Numbered from the stretch's first letter, positions 1-9,482 are shown. The stretch is 13,063 bases of DNA from JAUZQZ01 sp036985955 (GCA_036985955.1 BTQQ01000035.1:1-13063), one strand, 5' to 3'. Notes: generated from the sequence alone by a model not told the origin. Numbers and translations are program-made.

Positions 1-270
1 GGCCATGATGTATCCTTTCCTGGAACCACCAGAACAGCACGCCAAAGGCGATCCCGATGGTGACACCAAGCAGTAAATACGCCCGCCATTCGTCCGGCAG
101 GTTGGCAAACATGGAAAAGGCTACGCCGGTGTTGTGCGCCCGGATGATGTTGAAGAAGCCGTCAATAACGACAAACGGCTGAAAATCCGGTTGCTGAATC
201 CACCATTTTGCCAGTTGGTCTAACCCGACCAGCAAAGCAAAAAGGGCGATTTGTGCCCGGGTACGGTGGA

Positions 271-274
<4 letters not shown>
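1..274 (-). CDS. lspA: Lipoprotein signal peptidase II, N-terminal part (truncated by window edge)
   Basis: This is the first 91 codons of signal peptidase II, the inner-membrane aspartyl protease that cleaves prolipoproteins after lipidation of the +1 cysteine. Translating the minus strand gives an N-terminal membrane helix (AQIALFALLVGLDQLAKWW) with the LDQLAK motif, then the conserved AHNTGVAFSMF segment, then a second hydrophobic segment. The two catalytic aspartates of the family lie further downstream and are outside the window. I place the start at a TTG (272-274) that overlaps the ileS TGA. A GAGG ribosome-binding sequence sits about 10 bases upstream, whereas the only earlier in-frame start, a GTG ten codons further up, has no such sequence. 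The overlap suggests translational coupling to ileS, and ribF-ileS-lspA is a common proteobacterial order. Identity is confident; the start codon is less so. Confidence 0.9.
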
Positions 275-3051
<2,777 letters not shown>

Positions 3052-3079
3052 GCTCCAGTCAGTTGGTTAAAGGTTGCGC

Positions 3080-3108
3080 ATGATAGGTAAAACATTGTCT
3101 TTTGTCTC
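3080..3108 (-). promoter_or_regulatory. Candidate sigma70-type promoter for ileS-lspA
   Basis: Reading the minus strand, GAGACA (3108-3103, four of six consensus bases) is followed by a 17-base spacer and TATCAT (3085-3080, five of six). This sits in the 55-base gap between ribF and ileS and partly overlaps the ribF stop codon. It would put the transcript start about 25 bases before the ileS start. It is a visual match only; ileS could equally be read through from ribF. Confidence 0.35.
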
Positions 3109-4033
3109 AATGTGAAAGGATGTGGCGGGCCGCCTTGCAGTCTTCGGCAATCTGGCGGGCCAGATCGTCCGGTCCGGTAAATGCACGATCTTCCCGGATG
3201 CGCTCAACAAAGGTGACTCTCAGACGATGTTTGTATAGATCCGGGCTGGCATCGAATATATGTGTTTCCAGTATCAGGGTTCGGCCTCTGAACGTCGGGC
3301 GGTAACCAAAATATGCAGCCCCGTTCCATCGTTGTTCTCCACTTTCGGCACGTACGGCATAGATGCCAATCGGCGGATGCGCCAGATCGCGCACATTGAG
3401 ATTTGCGGTCGGAAATCCCAGTTTGCGCCCACGGGCCTCACCTTTACCAACATGACCGGAAATGGCGTAGGGATATCCCAACAGTTCTTTGGCAAGTTTG
3501 AAATCTGCAGCTTCAATCGCTGACCGGATACGACTGGAAGAAACAACGGCGCCATGCATCTCAAACGCTTCGGCTACGCTTACGGTAAATCCCAGTTCCT
3601 CGCCCAATGAACGCAATACTTCGGCATCGCCTGTCCGGTCATGCCCGAAAGCGAAGTCGTAACCCGCATGGATATGCTTAAAATGCAGGGCATCATGCAA
3701 TTGGCGTACAAAGCGTTCGGCAGACCATGCCGCCAGTTTCCTGTTGAAGTGCAGCAGCAACGTGGCATCCAGACCCGCACGCTTCAGTCCGTCCAGGCGC
3801 TCGTGCAGATGGCACAGTCGGCGCGGCTTTTCCGATGGAAAGAGGATGGCGCGTGGATGCGGTTCAAAGGTTACGGCGATGGCAGGTCCATTGACACTCA
3901 GAGCATGCCCCCGGGTTTCCGCCAGCACCTGCAAATGGCCCATATGTACGCCATCAAAATTTCCGATGGTTACGGCGCCGCCGTGGAAGCGGGAGGTTTC
4001 GGTGACATCTGCCCATGTACGGAAAATTTGCAT
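3107..4033 (-). CDS. ribF: Bifunctional riboflavin kinase / FAD synthetase
   Basis: It phosphorylates riboflavin to FMN and adenylylates FMN to FAD. The protein has 308 residues, the typical length. The N-terminal FAD synthetase domain (about 1-185) has the nucleotidyltransferase motif GNFDGVHMGH at 24-33 and SSSRIR at 165-170. The C-terminal riboflavin kinase domain (about 186-308) has GHVGKGEARGRKLGFPTAN with the GFPTAN nucleotide-binding motif at 206-211, YRPTF at 244-248, and the likely catalytic glutamate in LETHIFD (E256). The ATG start is the only reasonable one, although no strong ribosome-binding sequence precedes it. It is divergent from the Bax-like gene and upstream of ileS on the same strand. 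No FMN riboswitch was recognised upstream. Confidence 0.97.
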   Translation of the reverse strand: MQIFRTWADVTETSRFHGGAVTIGNFDGVHMGHLQVLAETRGHALSVNGPAIAVTFEPHPRAILFPSEKPRRLCHLHERLDGLKRAGLDATLLLHFNRKLAAWSAERFVRQLHDALHFKHIHAGYDFAFGHDRTGDAEVLRSLGEELGFTVSVAEAFEMHGAVVSSSRIRSAIEAADFKLAKELLGYPYAISGHVGKGEARGRKLGFPTANLNVRDLAHPPIGIYAVRAESGEQRWNGAAYFGYRPTFRGRTLILETHIFDASPDLYKHRLRVTFVERIREDRAFTGPDDLARQIAEDCKAARHILSH

Positions 4034-4060
4034 GTTGCGCAGGCTAGCCGGGATGATCCA

Positions 4061-4088
4061 TAAATACAGCCGTACCCTTTCTTGTCTC
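4061..4088 (-). promoter_or_regulatory. Possible promoter for ribF
   Basis: In the 106-base divergent gap between ribF and the Bax-like gene, the minus strand reads GAGACA (4088-4083), a 16-base spacer and TATTTA (4066-4061). The -35 matches four of six consensus bases and the -10 only three, so support is weak. The same GAGACA hexamer appears in the candidate ileS promoter. I saw no operator palindrome or riboswitch fold in the gap. Confidence 0.22.
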
Positions 4089-4139
4089 GGTTAATTCATA
4101 CGAAAACAAAGTCTACGTGACGTTTTGTGGGAAGACGAT

Positions 4140-5012
4140 ATGATGCGCCGCTTGTTTATGCCATTTTCAGAACTTGTCACGCTGTTTCCATGCCGATTGT
4201 TGAGATCGCTGATGCGTGTTGCGCCTTCTCTGATTGTGTTGTTTACGATTATTTCCTGTACAGAAGTCGTTCATCTTTCCGTTATGGATATTGGAAAGGA
4301 GGCCGTGCCGCCTGCTGAGGCAAAGGTCAGCAAAACACTGAATCAACCCGTCCATCTGAATAAGAATAGTTTTTTCACTCTTATGAAGCCGGTAATAGAG
4401 GCTGAAAGTACACGTATTCTACAAATCCGTCAGCAGTTGCTGCGGTTAAAGTCGTCAGCACGCCTGCAAAAACAGGAAGTGGTATGGATCCGCCAAATCG
4501 CCACGGAATATCATGTTCCATTTAACGGCAAGCCCGATTCTCGTTTCTGGCATCAATTATTGGCTCGGGTGGATATTGTGCCGCTGGAAATGGCGTTGGC
4601 ACAGGCAGCAAACGAATCGGCATGGGGCAATTCAAGGTTTGCCCGCGACGCAAATAATTATTTTGGACACTGGTGTTTTAAAAAAGGTTGCGGTCTGGTG
4701 CCGCTGCACCGCAAGGCCGGAGCTCGCCACGAAGTGCAGCGATTCGATTCACTCACCTCATCTGTTCGTGCCTATATGAAGAATATGAATACTGGCAGAG
4801 CCTATCAACAGTTGCGTACTATACGCCAATCCATGCGCCGTCAGGGGCAAACGCTGGACGCTGAACTGCTGGCGCTGGGTCTGACACAGTATTCAGAACG
4901 TGGCACGGACTATGTGAGAATCATTCGCTCCATCATTCGTAAAAACAGAGCATTGATGCGGAAGAGTTTAGGAAGTCACGTTGTGCCACGTTCCAAAATG
5001 CGGAACGCATAG
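4140..5012 (+). CDS. Bax-like glucosaminidase-family protein, probable lipoprotein
   Basis: It resembles E. coli Bax, a member of the Bax/FlgJ glucosaminidase family acting on peptidoglycan N-acetylglucosamine linkages in the periplasm. Counting from the ATG at 4140 (290 residues), the catalytic domain covers about 145-265. It contains ALAQAANESAWGNSRFARDA, with the likely catalytic glutamate E159, followed by NNYFGHWCFKKGCG and a YSERGTDYVRIIRSII tail typical of Bax. A hydrophobic segment (APSLIVLFTIISC) ends in IISC, a plausible lipobox with Cys40. An internal ATG at 4212 would give a compact 15-residue lipoprotein signal before that cysteine and has GAG seven bases upstream, so it may be the real start. 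The ATG at 4140 follows GGGAAG. The last 37 bases overlap the 3' end of folA on the other strand. The exact cleavage activity is inferred from the family. Confidence 0.85.
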   Translation: MMRRLFMPFSELVTLFPCRLLRSLMRVAPSLIVLFTIISCTEVVHLSVMDIGKEAVPPAEAKVSKTLNQPVHLNKNSFFTLMKPVIEAESTRILQIRQQLLRLKSSARLQKQEVVWIRQIATEYHVPFNGKPDSRFWHQLLARVDIVPLEMALAQAANESAWGNSRFARDANNYFGHWCFKKGCGLVPLHRKAGARHEVQRFDSLTSSVRAYMKNMNTGRAYQQLRTIRQSMRRQGQTLDAELLALGLTQYSERGTDYVRIIRSIIRKNRALMRKSLGSHVVPRSKMRNA

Positions 5013-5464
5013 GGATGAAGATTCTTTTCATCCGGGTTATGTTGCTCACAAAACGTTTCGTTCCATTCGGCCATATCGAAAGGAGGAAAGTATGTATCAC
5101 CCTCAAATATAGCATGGATTTGAGTGATATATAGCCGGTTGGCCTGCGGCAAAGCAAGTTTATATATTTGAGCACCACCCATCACCATCAACTCTTCCAT
5201 TTTGCCCGCAACCACAATGGCTTCATTCAGCGAATGCACAACCGTACAGCCTTCAATTTTAATCTCCTGTGATGTTATAACGATGTTAGTTCTTCCTGGC
5301 AATGGGCGGCCAATGGAATCAAAGGTTTTGCGGCCCATCAGAATCGGTTTTCCCATTGTGTTTTTCTTGAACCACGCCATGTCCGCGGGCAATCGCCATG
5401 GCAATTTTCCACTGGTTCCGATCAGCCCGTTTTTATCCTGCGCCCAGATCAGGGAAATCATCAT
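4976..5464 (-). CDS. folA: Dihydrofolate reductase
   Basis: It reduces dihydrofolate to tetrahydrofolate with NADPH, replenishing the folate oxidised by thymidylate synthase. The protein has 161-162 residues (E. coli has 159). Counting from the second ATG (5459-5461), the catalytic aspartate is at position 27 in LPADMAWFKK, as in E. coli. W22, the MGRKTFDSIGRPLPGR NADPH-binding stretch and the GGAQIY nucleotide-binding loop are all present. Two ATGs lie in tandem; the second gives the usual MISLI beginning. It starts 7-10 bases after the VOC gene stop and shares the strand with thyA, so the three form a probable operon. Its 3' end overlaps the convergent Bax-like gene by 37 bases. The sequence looks like an ordinary chromosomal enzyme, not a plasmid-borne resistance type. 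Confidence 0.97.
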   Translation of the reverse strand: MMISLIWAQDKNGLIGTSGKLPWRLPADMAWFKKNTMGKPILMGRKTFDSIGRPLPGRTNIVITSQEIKIEGCTVVHSLNEAIVVAGKMEELMVMGGAQIYKLALPQANRLYITQIHAIFEGDTYFPPFDMAEWNETFCEQHNPDEKNLHPYAFRILERGTT

Positions 5465-5471
5465 GTGAACA

Positions 5472-5906
5472 TCACACCGGATGATCCATTATGGTGTCCG
5501 TCAGATGTTCTTCGTCCACTTCATCCAGTTCGATAACATTCCGGTCTGGATCACGAATAAATACGGCTGACATCGCTTTGCCAAACTGGAATGATCCGGT
5601 GATTTTAATATCAAGCCCATCAAGTGTTTTACGTGTGTCCGCCAGGGATTCTACGCGAAGTGCGATGTGCGTATAACCAGCGTATTTTTCAGTAACATCC
5701 ATCAGGATGTTCACGTCCTGTTCCTGATTGCCGGGGCCGAGCAGATTCAGGGTTACGCCACAAGGGTGTCGCATAATCACTGGATGACCGTCCTTGAAGC
5801 CGGCATCGAGAGTTTTTTCAAAACCAAGGCTTTCGTAGAAAGCGATGGAAACATCGATGTCATTTATACGAATGCCAACGTGGTCAATTTTCTGGATATT
5901 TAGCAT
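5472..5906 (-). CDS. VOC-superfamily (glyoxalase/dioxygenase fold) protein
   Basis: The protein has 144 residues and shows the paired beta-alpha-beta-beta-beta modules of the vicinal oxygen chelate superfamily. Module 1 opens with IDHVGIRINDIDVSIAFYESLGF and module 2 with THIALRVESLADTRKTLD. Likely metal ligands are H9, H80 and E126 (in NVIELDEV). The equivalent of the second glyoxalase I ligand seems to be N54, so it may not be a canonical glyoxalase I. The superfamily includes lactoylglutathione lyases, epimerases, dioxygenases and resistance proteins, and the substrate cannot be read from the sequence. The start is ATG 5904-5906, chosen because GGAGGT (5911-5916) sits four bases upstream; the longer reading from a GTG at 5918 would begin before that site. 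It lies between thyA and folA on the same strand. Confidence 0.88.
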   Translation of the reverse strand: MLNIQKIDHVGIRINDIDVSIAFYESLGFEKTLDAGFKDGHPVIMRHPCGVTLNLLGPGNQEQDVNILMDVTEKYAGYTHIALRVESLADTRKTLDGLDIKITGSFQFGKAMSAVFIRDPDRNVIELDEVDEEHLTDTIMDHPV

Positions 5907-5988
5907 ATTCACCTCCACATAGGTTCCTTTGCCAATCGGTTGGCTTTATATCCTGTGCAGACATTAAGGAGAGTGCAATCTTCATTTC

Positions 5989-6822
5989 TTATATCGCAAT
6001 TGGTGCGCGGATGCCGGGATGGCATTTGTAACCCGTCAGTTGGAAATCGTTATAGGTAAAATCGGAAATACTTTTCACATCCGGATTCAGCTTTATTTCC
6101 GGCAAGTGATAAGGCTCGCGCGCCAGTTGTGTTTCAACCTGTTCCATATGGTTGGAATAAACGTGTGCATCACCGAAGGTATGAACGAAATCCCCCGGTT
6201 GTAAATCGCAAACTTGCGCTACCATCATGGTCAGCAGGGCATAGGAAGCGATATTAAACGGCACGCCGAGGAAGATGTCTGCACTCCTCTGATAGAGCTG
6301 GCAGGAGAGTTTGCCATTGGTAACATAGAACTGGAAAAAGGCATGGCAGGGCGCCAGCGCCATCTTTCCGTTTGCGACATTGTCCTGCGGGGAAATGGAT
6401 TCATCGGGAAGATCAGCCACATTCCATGCCGACACAATCAGCCTGCGGGAATTGGGATTGGACTTTATTTGCTCAATCAGGGTAGAAATCTGGTCAACGG
6501 ACCCGTCACCGGGCATCGGCCAGTTGCGCCACTGATAACCATAGACCGGGCCGAGATCACCCTCCTCCGTAGCCCACTCATTCCAGATGGTCACACCATG
6601 GTCAGTAAGATACCGGGTATTCGTATCCCCCTTCAAAAACCATAGCAATTCATGAATGATGGACTTCAAATGCACCTTCTTGGTTGTAACCAGTGGAAAC
6701 CCTTCCGATAGATCGAAGCGCATCTGATAACCGAACACAGAGCGCGTTCCGGTGCCAGTGCGGTCACCTTTCTGTGCGCCGTGATCACGTACATGACGCA
6801 TCAGGTCGAGATACTGCTTCAA
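5989..6822 (-). CDS. thyA: Thymidylate synthase
   Basis: It converts dUMP to dTMP using methylenetetrahydrofolate, releasing dihydrofolate for FolA. The protein has 277 residues against 264 in E. coli. Conserved elements are R21 (DRTGTGT), R126-R127 in NSRRLIVSAWNV, the nucleophile C159 in ALAPCHAFFQF, and QRSADIFLGVPFNIASYALL with D182 and N190. The length difference comes from about 13 extra residues (roughly 138-150) between SAWNV and the catalytic loop, after which all key residues are offset by +13 from E. coli. The start is a TTG (6820-6822): GGGAGGT (6827-6833) lies just upstream, and similarity to E. coli ThyA (MKQYL) begins exactly there. It is first in the thyA-VOC-folA cluster and divergent from the EF-hand gene. 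A CATAAT lies upstream as a possible -10. Confidence 0.97.
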   Translation of the reverse strand: MKQYLDLMRHVRDHGAQKGDRTGTGTRSVFGYQMRFDLSEGFPLVTTKKVHLKSIIHELLWFLKGDTNTRYLTDHGVTIWNEWATEEGDLGPVYGYQWRNWPMPGDGSVDQISTLIEQIKSNPNSRRLIVSAWNVADLPDESISPQDNVANGKMALAPCHAFFQFYVTNGKLSCQLYQRSADIFLGVPFNIASYALLTMMVAQVCDLQPGDFVHTFGDAHVYSNHMEQVETQLAREPYHLPEIKLNPDVKSISDFTYNDFQLTGYKCHPGIRAPIAI

Positions 6823-6834
6823 ATCTACCTCCCA

Positions 6835-6863
6835 TTGCTGTTTATTATGTTCGGCTCTATGCT
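6835..6863 (+). promoter_or_regulatory. Possible promoter for the EF-hand gene
   Basis: TTGCTG (6835-6840), a 17-base spacer and TATGCT (6858-6863) lie in the 105-base gap between thyA and the EF-hand gene, 64 bases before its start. Spacing is ideal, but the hexamers match only three and four of six consensus bases. It lies just upstream of the thyA ribosome-binding site, so divergent transcription is probably tightly packed here. Confidence 0.28.
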
Positions 6864-6927
6864 GCCGATGCCGGAAGTGGTTGGCAAAAGTCTGTTCACG
6901 TGCAAAATGCCCGTAAGGAGATCGGTG

Positions 6928-7365
6928 ATGAGAACATTAAGCATTGGAATCATGCTGACAATAGCTGCTTTGTATGCTCTGTCCGGATGGGCTCAGGAGT
7001 CCACGAAGGAAACGGCAAATCCTGTTTTTGAAAGTGGAACGGGCGTTAGCAAGCCGTCTGCGGGTGGCGCCCCTGCCATTATAGAAGGGCAAGGTGCGGA
7101 TAATCAGCTGCTTGACGAAGCGCCTGCAATCAGCAAACCCGCAGGCCCCATGTCAGCCACCGATAAAATTGTGGCACGTTTCATGGAACTGGATACAGAT
7201 GCATCCGGCGGCGTATCGTATGAGGAATACATGACTATGGTGCGGGAGCGCATCGTGGCGCGCTATGCAGCCATGGATACGGACGATGATGGCGAAGTGA
7301 CCGACGAGGAATACCGCACCTTCTGGAAATTACGCATGGCACAGTGGTATCGCTTGAAGCGTTAG
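6928..7365 (+). CDS. Small exported EF-hand calcium-binding protein
   Basis: This 145-residue protein has a signal peptide (MRTLSIGIMLTIAALYALSG, likely cut after WA at residue 22) and a low-complexity Pro/Ala/Gly linker. Two canonical EF-hand loops follow. Loop 1 is D89-x-D91-x-S93-G94 with V96 and E100; loop 2 is D117-x-D119-x-D121-G122 with V124 and E128. Every calcium-coordinating position of the 12-residue loop is filled in both, so calcium binding in the periplasm is likely. The partner and role are unknown. The start is chosen because AAGGAG (6915-6920) sits seven bases before the ATG and a signal peptide begins there; the frame stays open further upstream, but those earlier starts overlap thyA and lack a ribosome-binding site. 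It is monocistronic and convergent with the secretin-like gene. Confidence 0.87.
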   Translation: MRTLSIGIMLTIAALYALSGWAQESTKETANPVFESGTGVSKPSAGGAPAIIEGQGADNQLLDEAPAISKPAGPMSATDKIVARFMELDTDASGGVSYEEYMTMVRERIVARYAAMDTDDDGEVTDEEYRTFWKLRMAQWYRLKR

Positions 7366-7367
7366 CC

Positions 7368-7409
7368 CGGATTATTCAGCATTTGTGAATGGCGCGGCCT
7401 AATAATCCG
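7368..7409. repeat. Inverted repeat between convergent genes (possible shared 3' stem-loop)
   Basis: A perfect 9-base inverted repeat, CGGATTATT (7368-7376) and AATAATCCG (7401-7409), is separated by 24 bases. Within the loop, ATTCA and TGAAT can form a smaller stem. The right arm includes the last codons of the minus-strand secretin-like gene, and the left arm follows the EF-hand stop. It could end both transcripts, but the stem is AT-rich and has no clear U-tract, so a terminator role is uncertain. Confidence 0.35.
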
Positions 7410-8337
7410 CTTGCGTTACCGTCAGGCGCAGGAGGACGGACCGGTTCGCAATGGTGGTGTAGTGATCCAGCAAGGCATTTCCAAATGCTTTGGCCGCCTG
7501 TCGGGTGGCCGCCAGTGTTACTGTTTCGCCCAGCCTGACCGTCAGTTCAGTATTGGCATCCGTTACGGCGATACGCTCGATATGACTGGATTGTTGCGGC
7601 TGCATATTCAGGCGCATGGGTGCCTGGGTCGCGGGCGGTTGTTTTGTGGCCGCGGTTGACCCCAGGCTTGGCAAAATTTCTATATCTGCCTGAATATTCG
7701 TTTCCTGCCGTTCCCGCTCAAACCACGGGTGAATATTCAAACGTACGCTGCTCTTGTTGATAAGCCGGGCCTGTACATCAAATCCGGCTGTAATCGGGAC
7801 CAATGCAAGGTCGGGCGCATCGGCCACGCCATAACGATATAAAAAACGCCGGATAGTGGGCCGTATGGCACGAATATGCCCGGCCTCAATACGCCCGTAT
7901 TTGCCGGGTGTCACCTTCAAATTGAAACGTTGATTATTGCTTCCCTGCCGCACTTCATAATTGGTCTGTATGCGCACCCAACCTCCCGGGAGGATCACTC
8001 CCGATACCTTCATCGCTGTTTCATCATTTGTTTCCTGTTCCACTACGGTTACCTGCACATTCAGCTGTGGTGCAGGCATGTCCAGACGTTTGAGCAAAGC
8101 ACGGGCGCGTTCAATGTGCCCGGCATCATCCTGAATAATCAGCATTCGGCGTGATGGGAGTTGGGCTACGGTGCCTTGCCGGGAAAGCTGGCTTTTCACG
8201 ACATCGGAAGCTTCCTGTAATGATAAATGCAGCACCTTAATGGTGGCGGTTTCCGCTTTGACCGGGCTGGCCAGGCACAGCAACATGGCCATAAAGACGG
8301 CGAGAAATGCATTGTGCCGGAACATTCGCTGACTCAC
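7399..8337 (-). CDS. Exported protein with a secretin N-type domain, no recognisable full secretin gate
   Basis: The product has 312 residues from the GTG start, which overlaps the fieF stop as GTGA; an ATG four codons later (8323-8325) is an alternative. A signal peptide ends near VKA-E (residue 28). Residues about 33-100 fit the ring-building N domain of type II/III secretins (NolW type): IKVLHLSLQEASDVVKSQL, then SRRMLIIQDDAGHIERARALLKRLDMPAPQLNVQVTVVE, with the typical LDMP hinge followed by a beta strand. The remainder (about 115-312) is beta-rich, with TAGFDVQARLINKSSVRLNIHPWF and IAVTDANTELTVRLGETVTL. These recall strands of the secretin C-terminal domain, but it is much shorter than a working secretin, and no pilus or type II/III secretion genes are nearby. 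The function is unknown. It is probably periplasmic and co-expressed with fieF. Confidence 0.72.
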   Translation of the reverse strand: MSQRMFRHNAFLAVFMAMLLCLASPVKAETATIKVLHLSLQEASDVVKSQLSRQGTVAQLPSRRMLIIQDDAGHIERARALLKRLDMPAPQLNVQVTVVEQETNDETAMKVSGVILPGGWVRIQTNYEVRQGSNNQRFNLKVTPGKYGRIEAGHIRAIRPTIRRFLYRYGVADAPDLALVPITAGFDVQARLINKSSVRLNIHPWFERERQETNIQADIEILPSLGSTAATKQPPATQAPMRLNMQPQQSSHIERIAVTDANTELTVRLGETVTLAATRQAAKAFGNALLDHYTTIANRSVLLRLTVTQADY

Positions 8338-9251
8338 TGCTTATCTTGGTCGAATTCAGGCATCGGTTCCATCAGACTGGCCGGGTCTTCGTGGATGATG
8401 ATTTCGGAGTCCGGGTAGGCTTTCCTGATTTTGACTTCCACCGCATCGGAGATGGCGTGGGCATGGAGCAACGTCAGCTTATCATCGAGTTCAAGATGCA
8501 GTTGGATAAAGGCCGTCGTACCGGCACGGCGCGTACGCAGGTCATGCATGCCCTTCACATGCTTATGGCTGATGACAATATCATAGATGCGTTTACGGTC
8601 CGCATCCGGAAGTTCATGGTCCATCAGGTGCTGGATGGCTTCACTGGCAATTTGTTTCGCATTATAAAGGATGTAGATTCCGATAGCGGCAGCAAACAGG
8701 GGATCAAATCCCGGCCAGCCATAAAATGCCAGAAGCAGAGCAACGATGACACTTCCGTTGACCAGCACATCGGTGGCGTAATGCAGGGAATCCGCCTTGA
8801 TGGCAGTGGATCCGGTTTTCCGCACGACATGGCGTTGGAAAGCCAGCAGGATGAAGGTTACGGCAATGGAAAAGACCATGACGCCGATACCGATACCGAC
8901 CACATTTACCGGTTGCGGATGGAAAAGCCGGCCTGCGGCTTCAAGCAGCAAAAAGCCTGCCGATCCGGCAATAAAGGTGGCCTGTCCAAGCCCTGCCAGG
9001 GATTCGGCCTTTCCGTGTCCGAAACGGTGTTCCTTGTCCGCCGGTTCAAGCGCATGACGCACGGCCAGTAAATTGACCAGAGAAGCAGCCGCATCCAGAC
9101 ATGAGTCAATCAGCGTGGCCAGGATGCTGACGGAATCAGTCCACAGCCATGCGAAAAGCTTGGCGACAATCAGCGTGATTGCCGTTGCCGTGGACGCATA
9201 GGTGGCCAGCCGCATCAAACGGGCCTTCTCCAGTTGTGCCGGATTCCGCAT
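8334..9251 (-). CDS. fieF: Cation diffusion facilitator, FieF-type iron/zinc exporter
   Basis: This is an inner-membrane antiporter that expels divalent metal (Fe2+, Zn2+) in exchange for protons. The protein has 305 residues against 300 in E. coli. The transport site is D49/D53 (LIDSCLD) and H157/D161 (HYATD), the FieF-type tetrad. Site B is D72, H75 and H79 (ADKEHRFGHGKAE). Cytoplasmic dimerisation-domain ligands are H236, H252, H265, H287 and D289. Each of these is offset by exactly +4 from the E. coli FieF residue. Six membrane segments precede the C-terminal cytoplasmic domain. The DxxxD/HxxxD pattern favours iron and zinc over manganese-type transporters, but the physiological metal is inferred. 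Its TGA overlaps the GTG start of the secretin-like gene, implying translational coupling. Confidence 0.92.
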   Translation of the reverse strand: MRNPAQLEKARLMRLATYASTATAITLIVAKLFAWLWTDSVSILATLIDSCLDAAASLVNLLAVRHALEPADKEHRFGHGKAESLAGLGQATFIAGSAGFLLLEAAGRLFHPQPVNVVGIGIGVMVFSIAVTFILLAFQRHVVRKTGSTAIKADSLHYATDVLVNGSVIVALLLAFYGWPGFDPLFAAAIGIYILYNAKQIASEAIQHLMDHELPDADRKRIYDIVISHKHVKGMHDLRTRRAGTTAFIQLHLELDDKLTLLHAHAISDAVEVKIRKAYPDSEIIIHEDPASLMEPMPEFDQDKQ

Positions 9252-9365
9252 GGCTAGCGCCCTGTCCCGTAGAAGAGCGCAGCATCAGCGAGTCTTGGCG
9301 TAATGGCGCGTGGAGGATGCCGCAAGCAATGTGGCGCTCGTTCCGAACAGGGAGGGTGTTTCAAT

Positions 9366-9473
9366 ATGTTGTTGTTCATAACCATTTTTTGTACTGTTTC
9401 CGTTTCAGCGCACATGTCTCGGCGCAATCACGAGCACGCAAGACCGCTGCCACATCTATATTTCGTCACATAA
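9366..9473 (+). CDS. Possible small exported peptide (35 codons), low confidence
   Basis: In the 231-base gap between the patatin and fieF genes there is a short plus-strand frame of 35 codons. The ATG at 9366 is preceded by GGGAGGG with about nine bases of spacing. The product begins with a hydrophobic stretch (MLLFITIFCTVSVSAH) and continues as a short His/Arg-rich tail, resembling a signal peptide plus a mini-peptide. Against it, the frame is very short, no homologue is recognised, and it is antisense to the likely leader of fieF. The rest of the gap shows no convincing promoter or terminator. Confidence 0.2.
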   Translation: MLLFITIFCTVSVSAHMSRRNHEHARPLPHLYFVT

Positions 9474-9482
9474 AACATCATG

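Noticed and set aside
4034..4139. FMN riboswitch upstream of ribF
   Set aside because: The gap is only 106 bases and I could not find the conserved multi-stem FMN element; the sequence is short and AT-rich with only weak promoter-like hexamers.
8307..9071. Plus-strand open frame of 254 codons antisense to fieF
   Set aside because: The fieF frame is unambiguous, with all metal-site residues at the E. coli spacing; the antisense product has low-complexity His/Asp-rich content and no family features.
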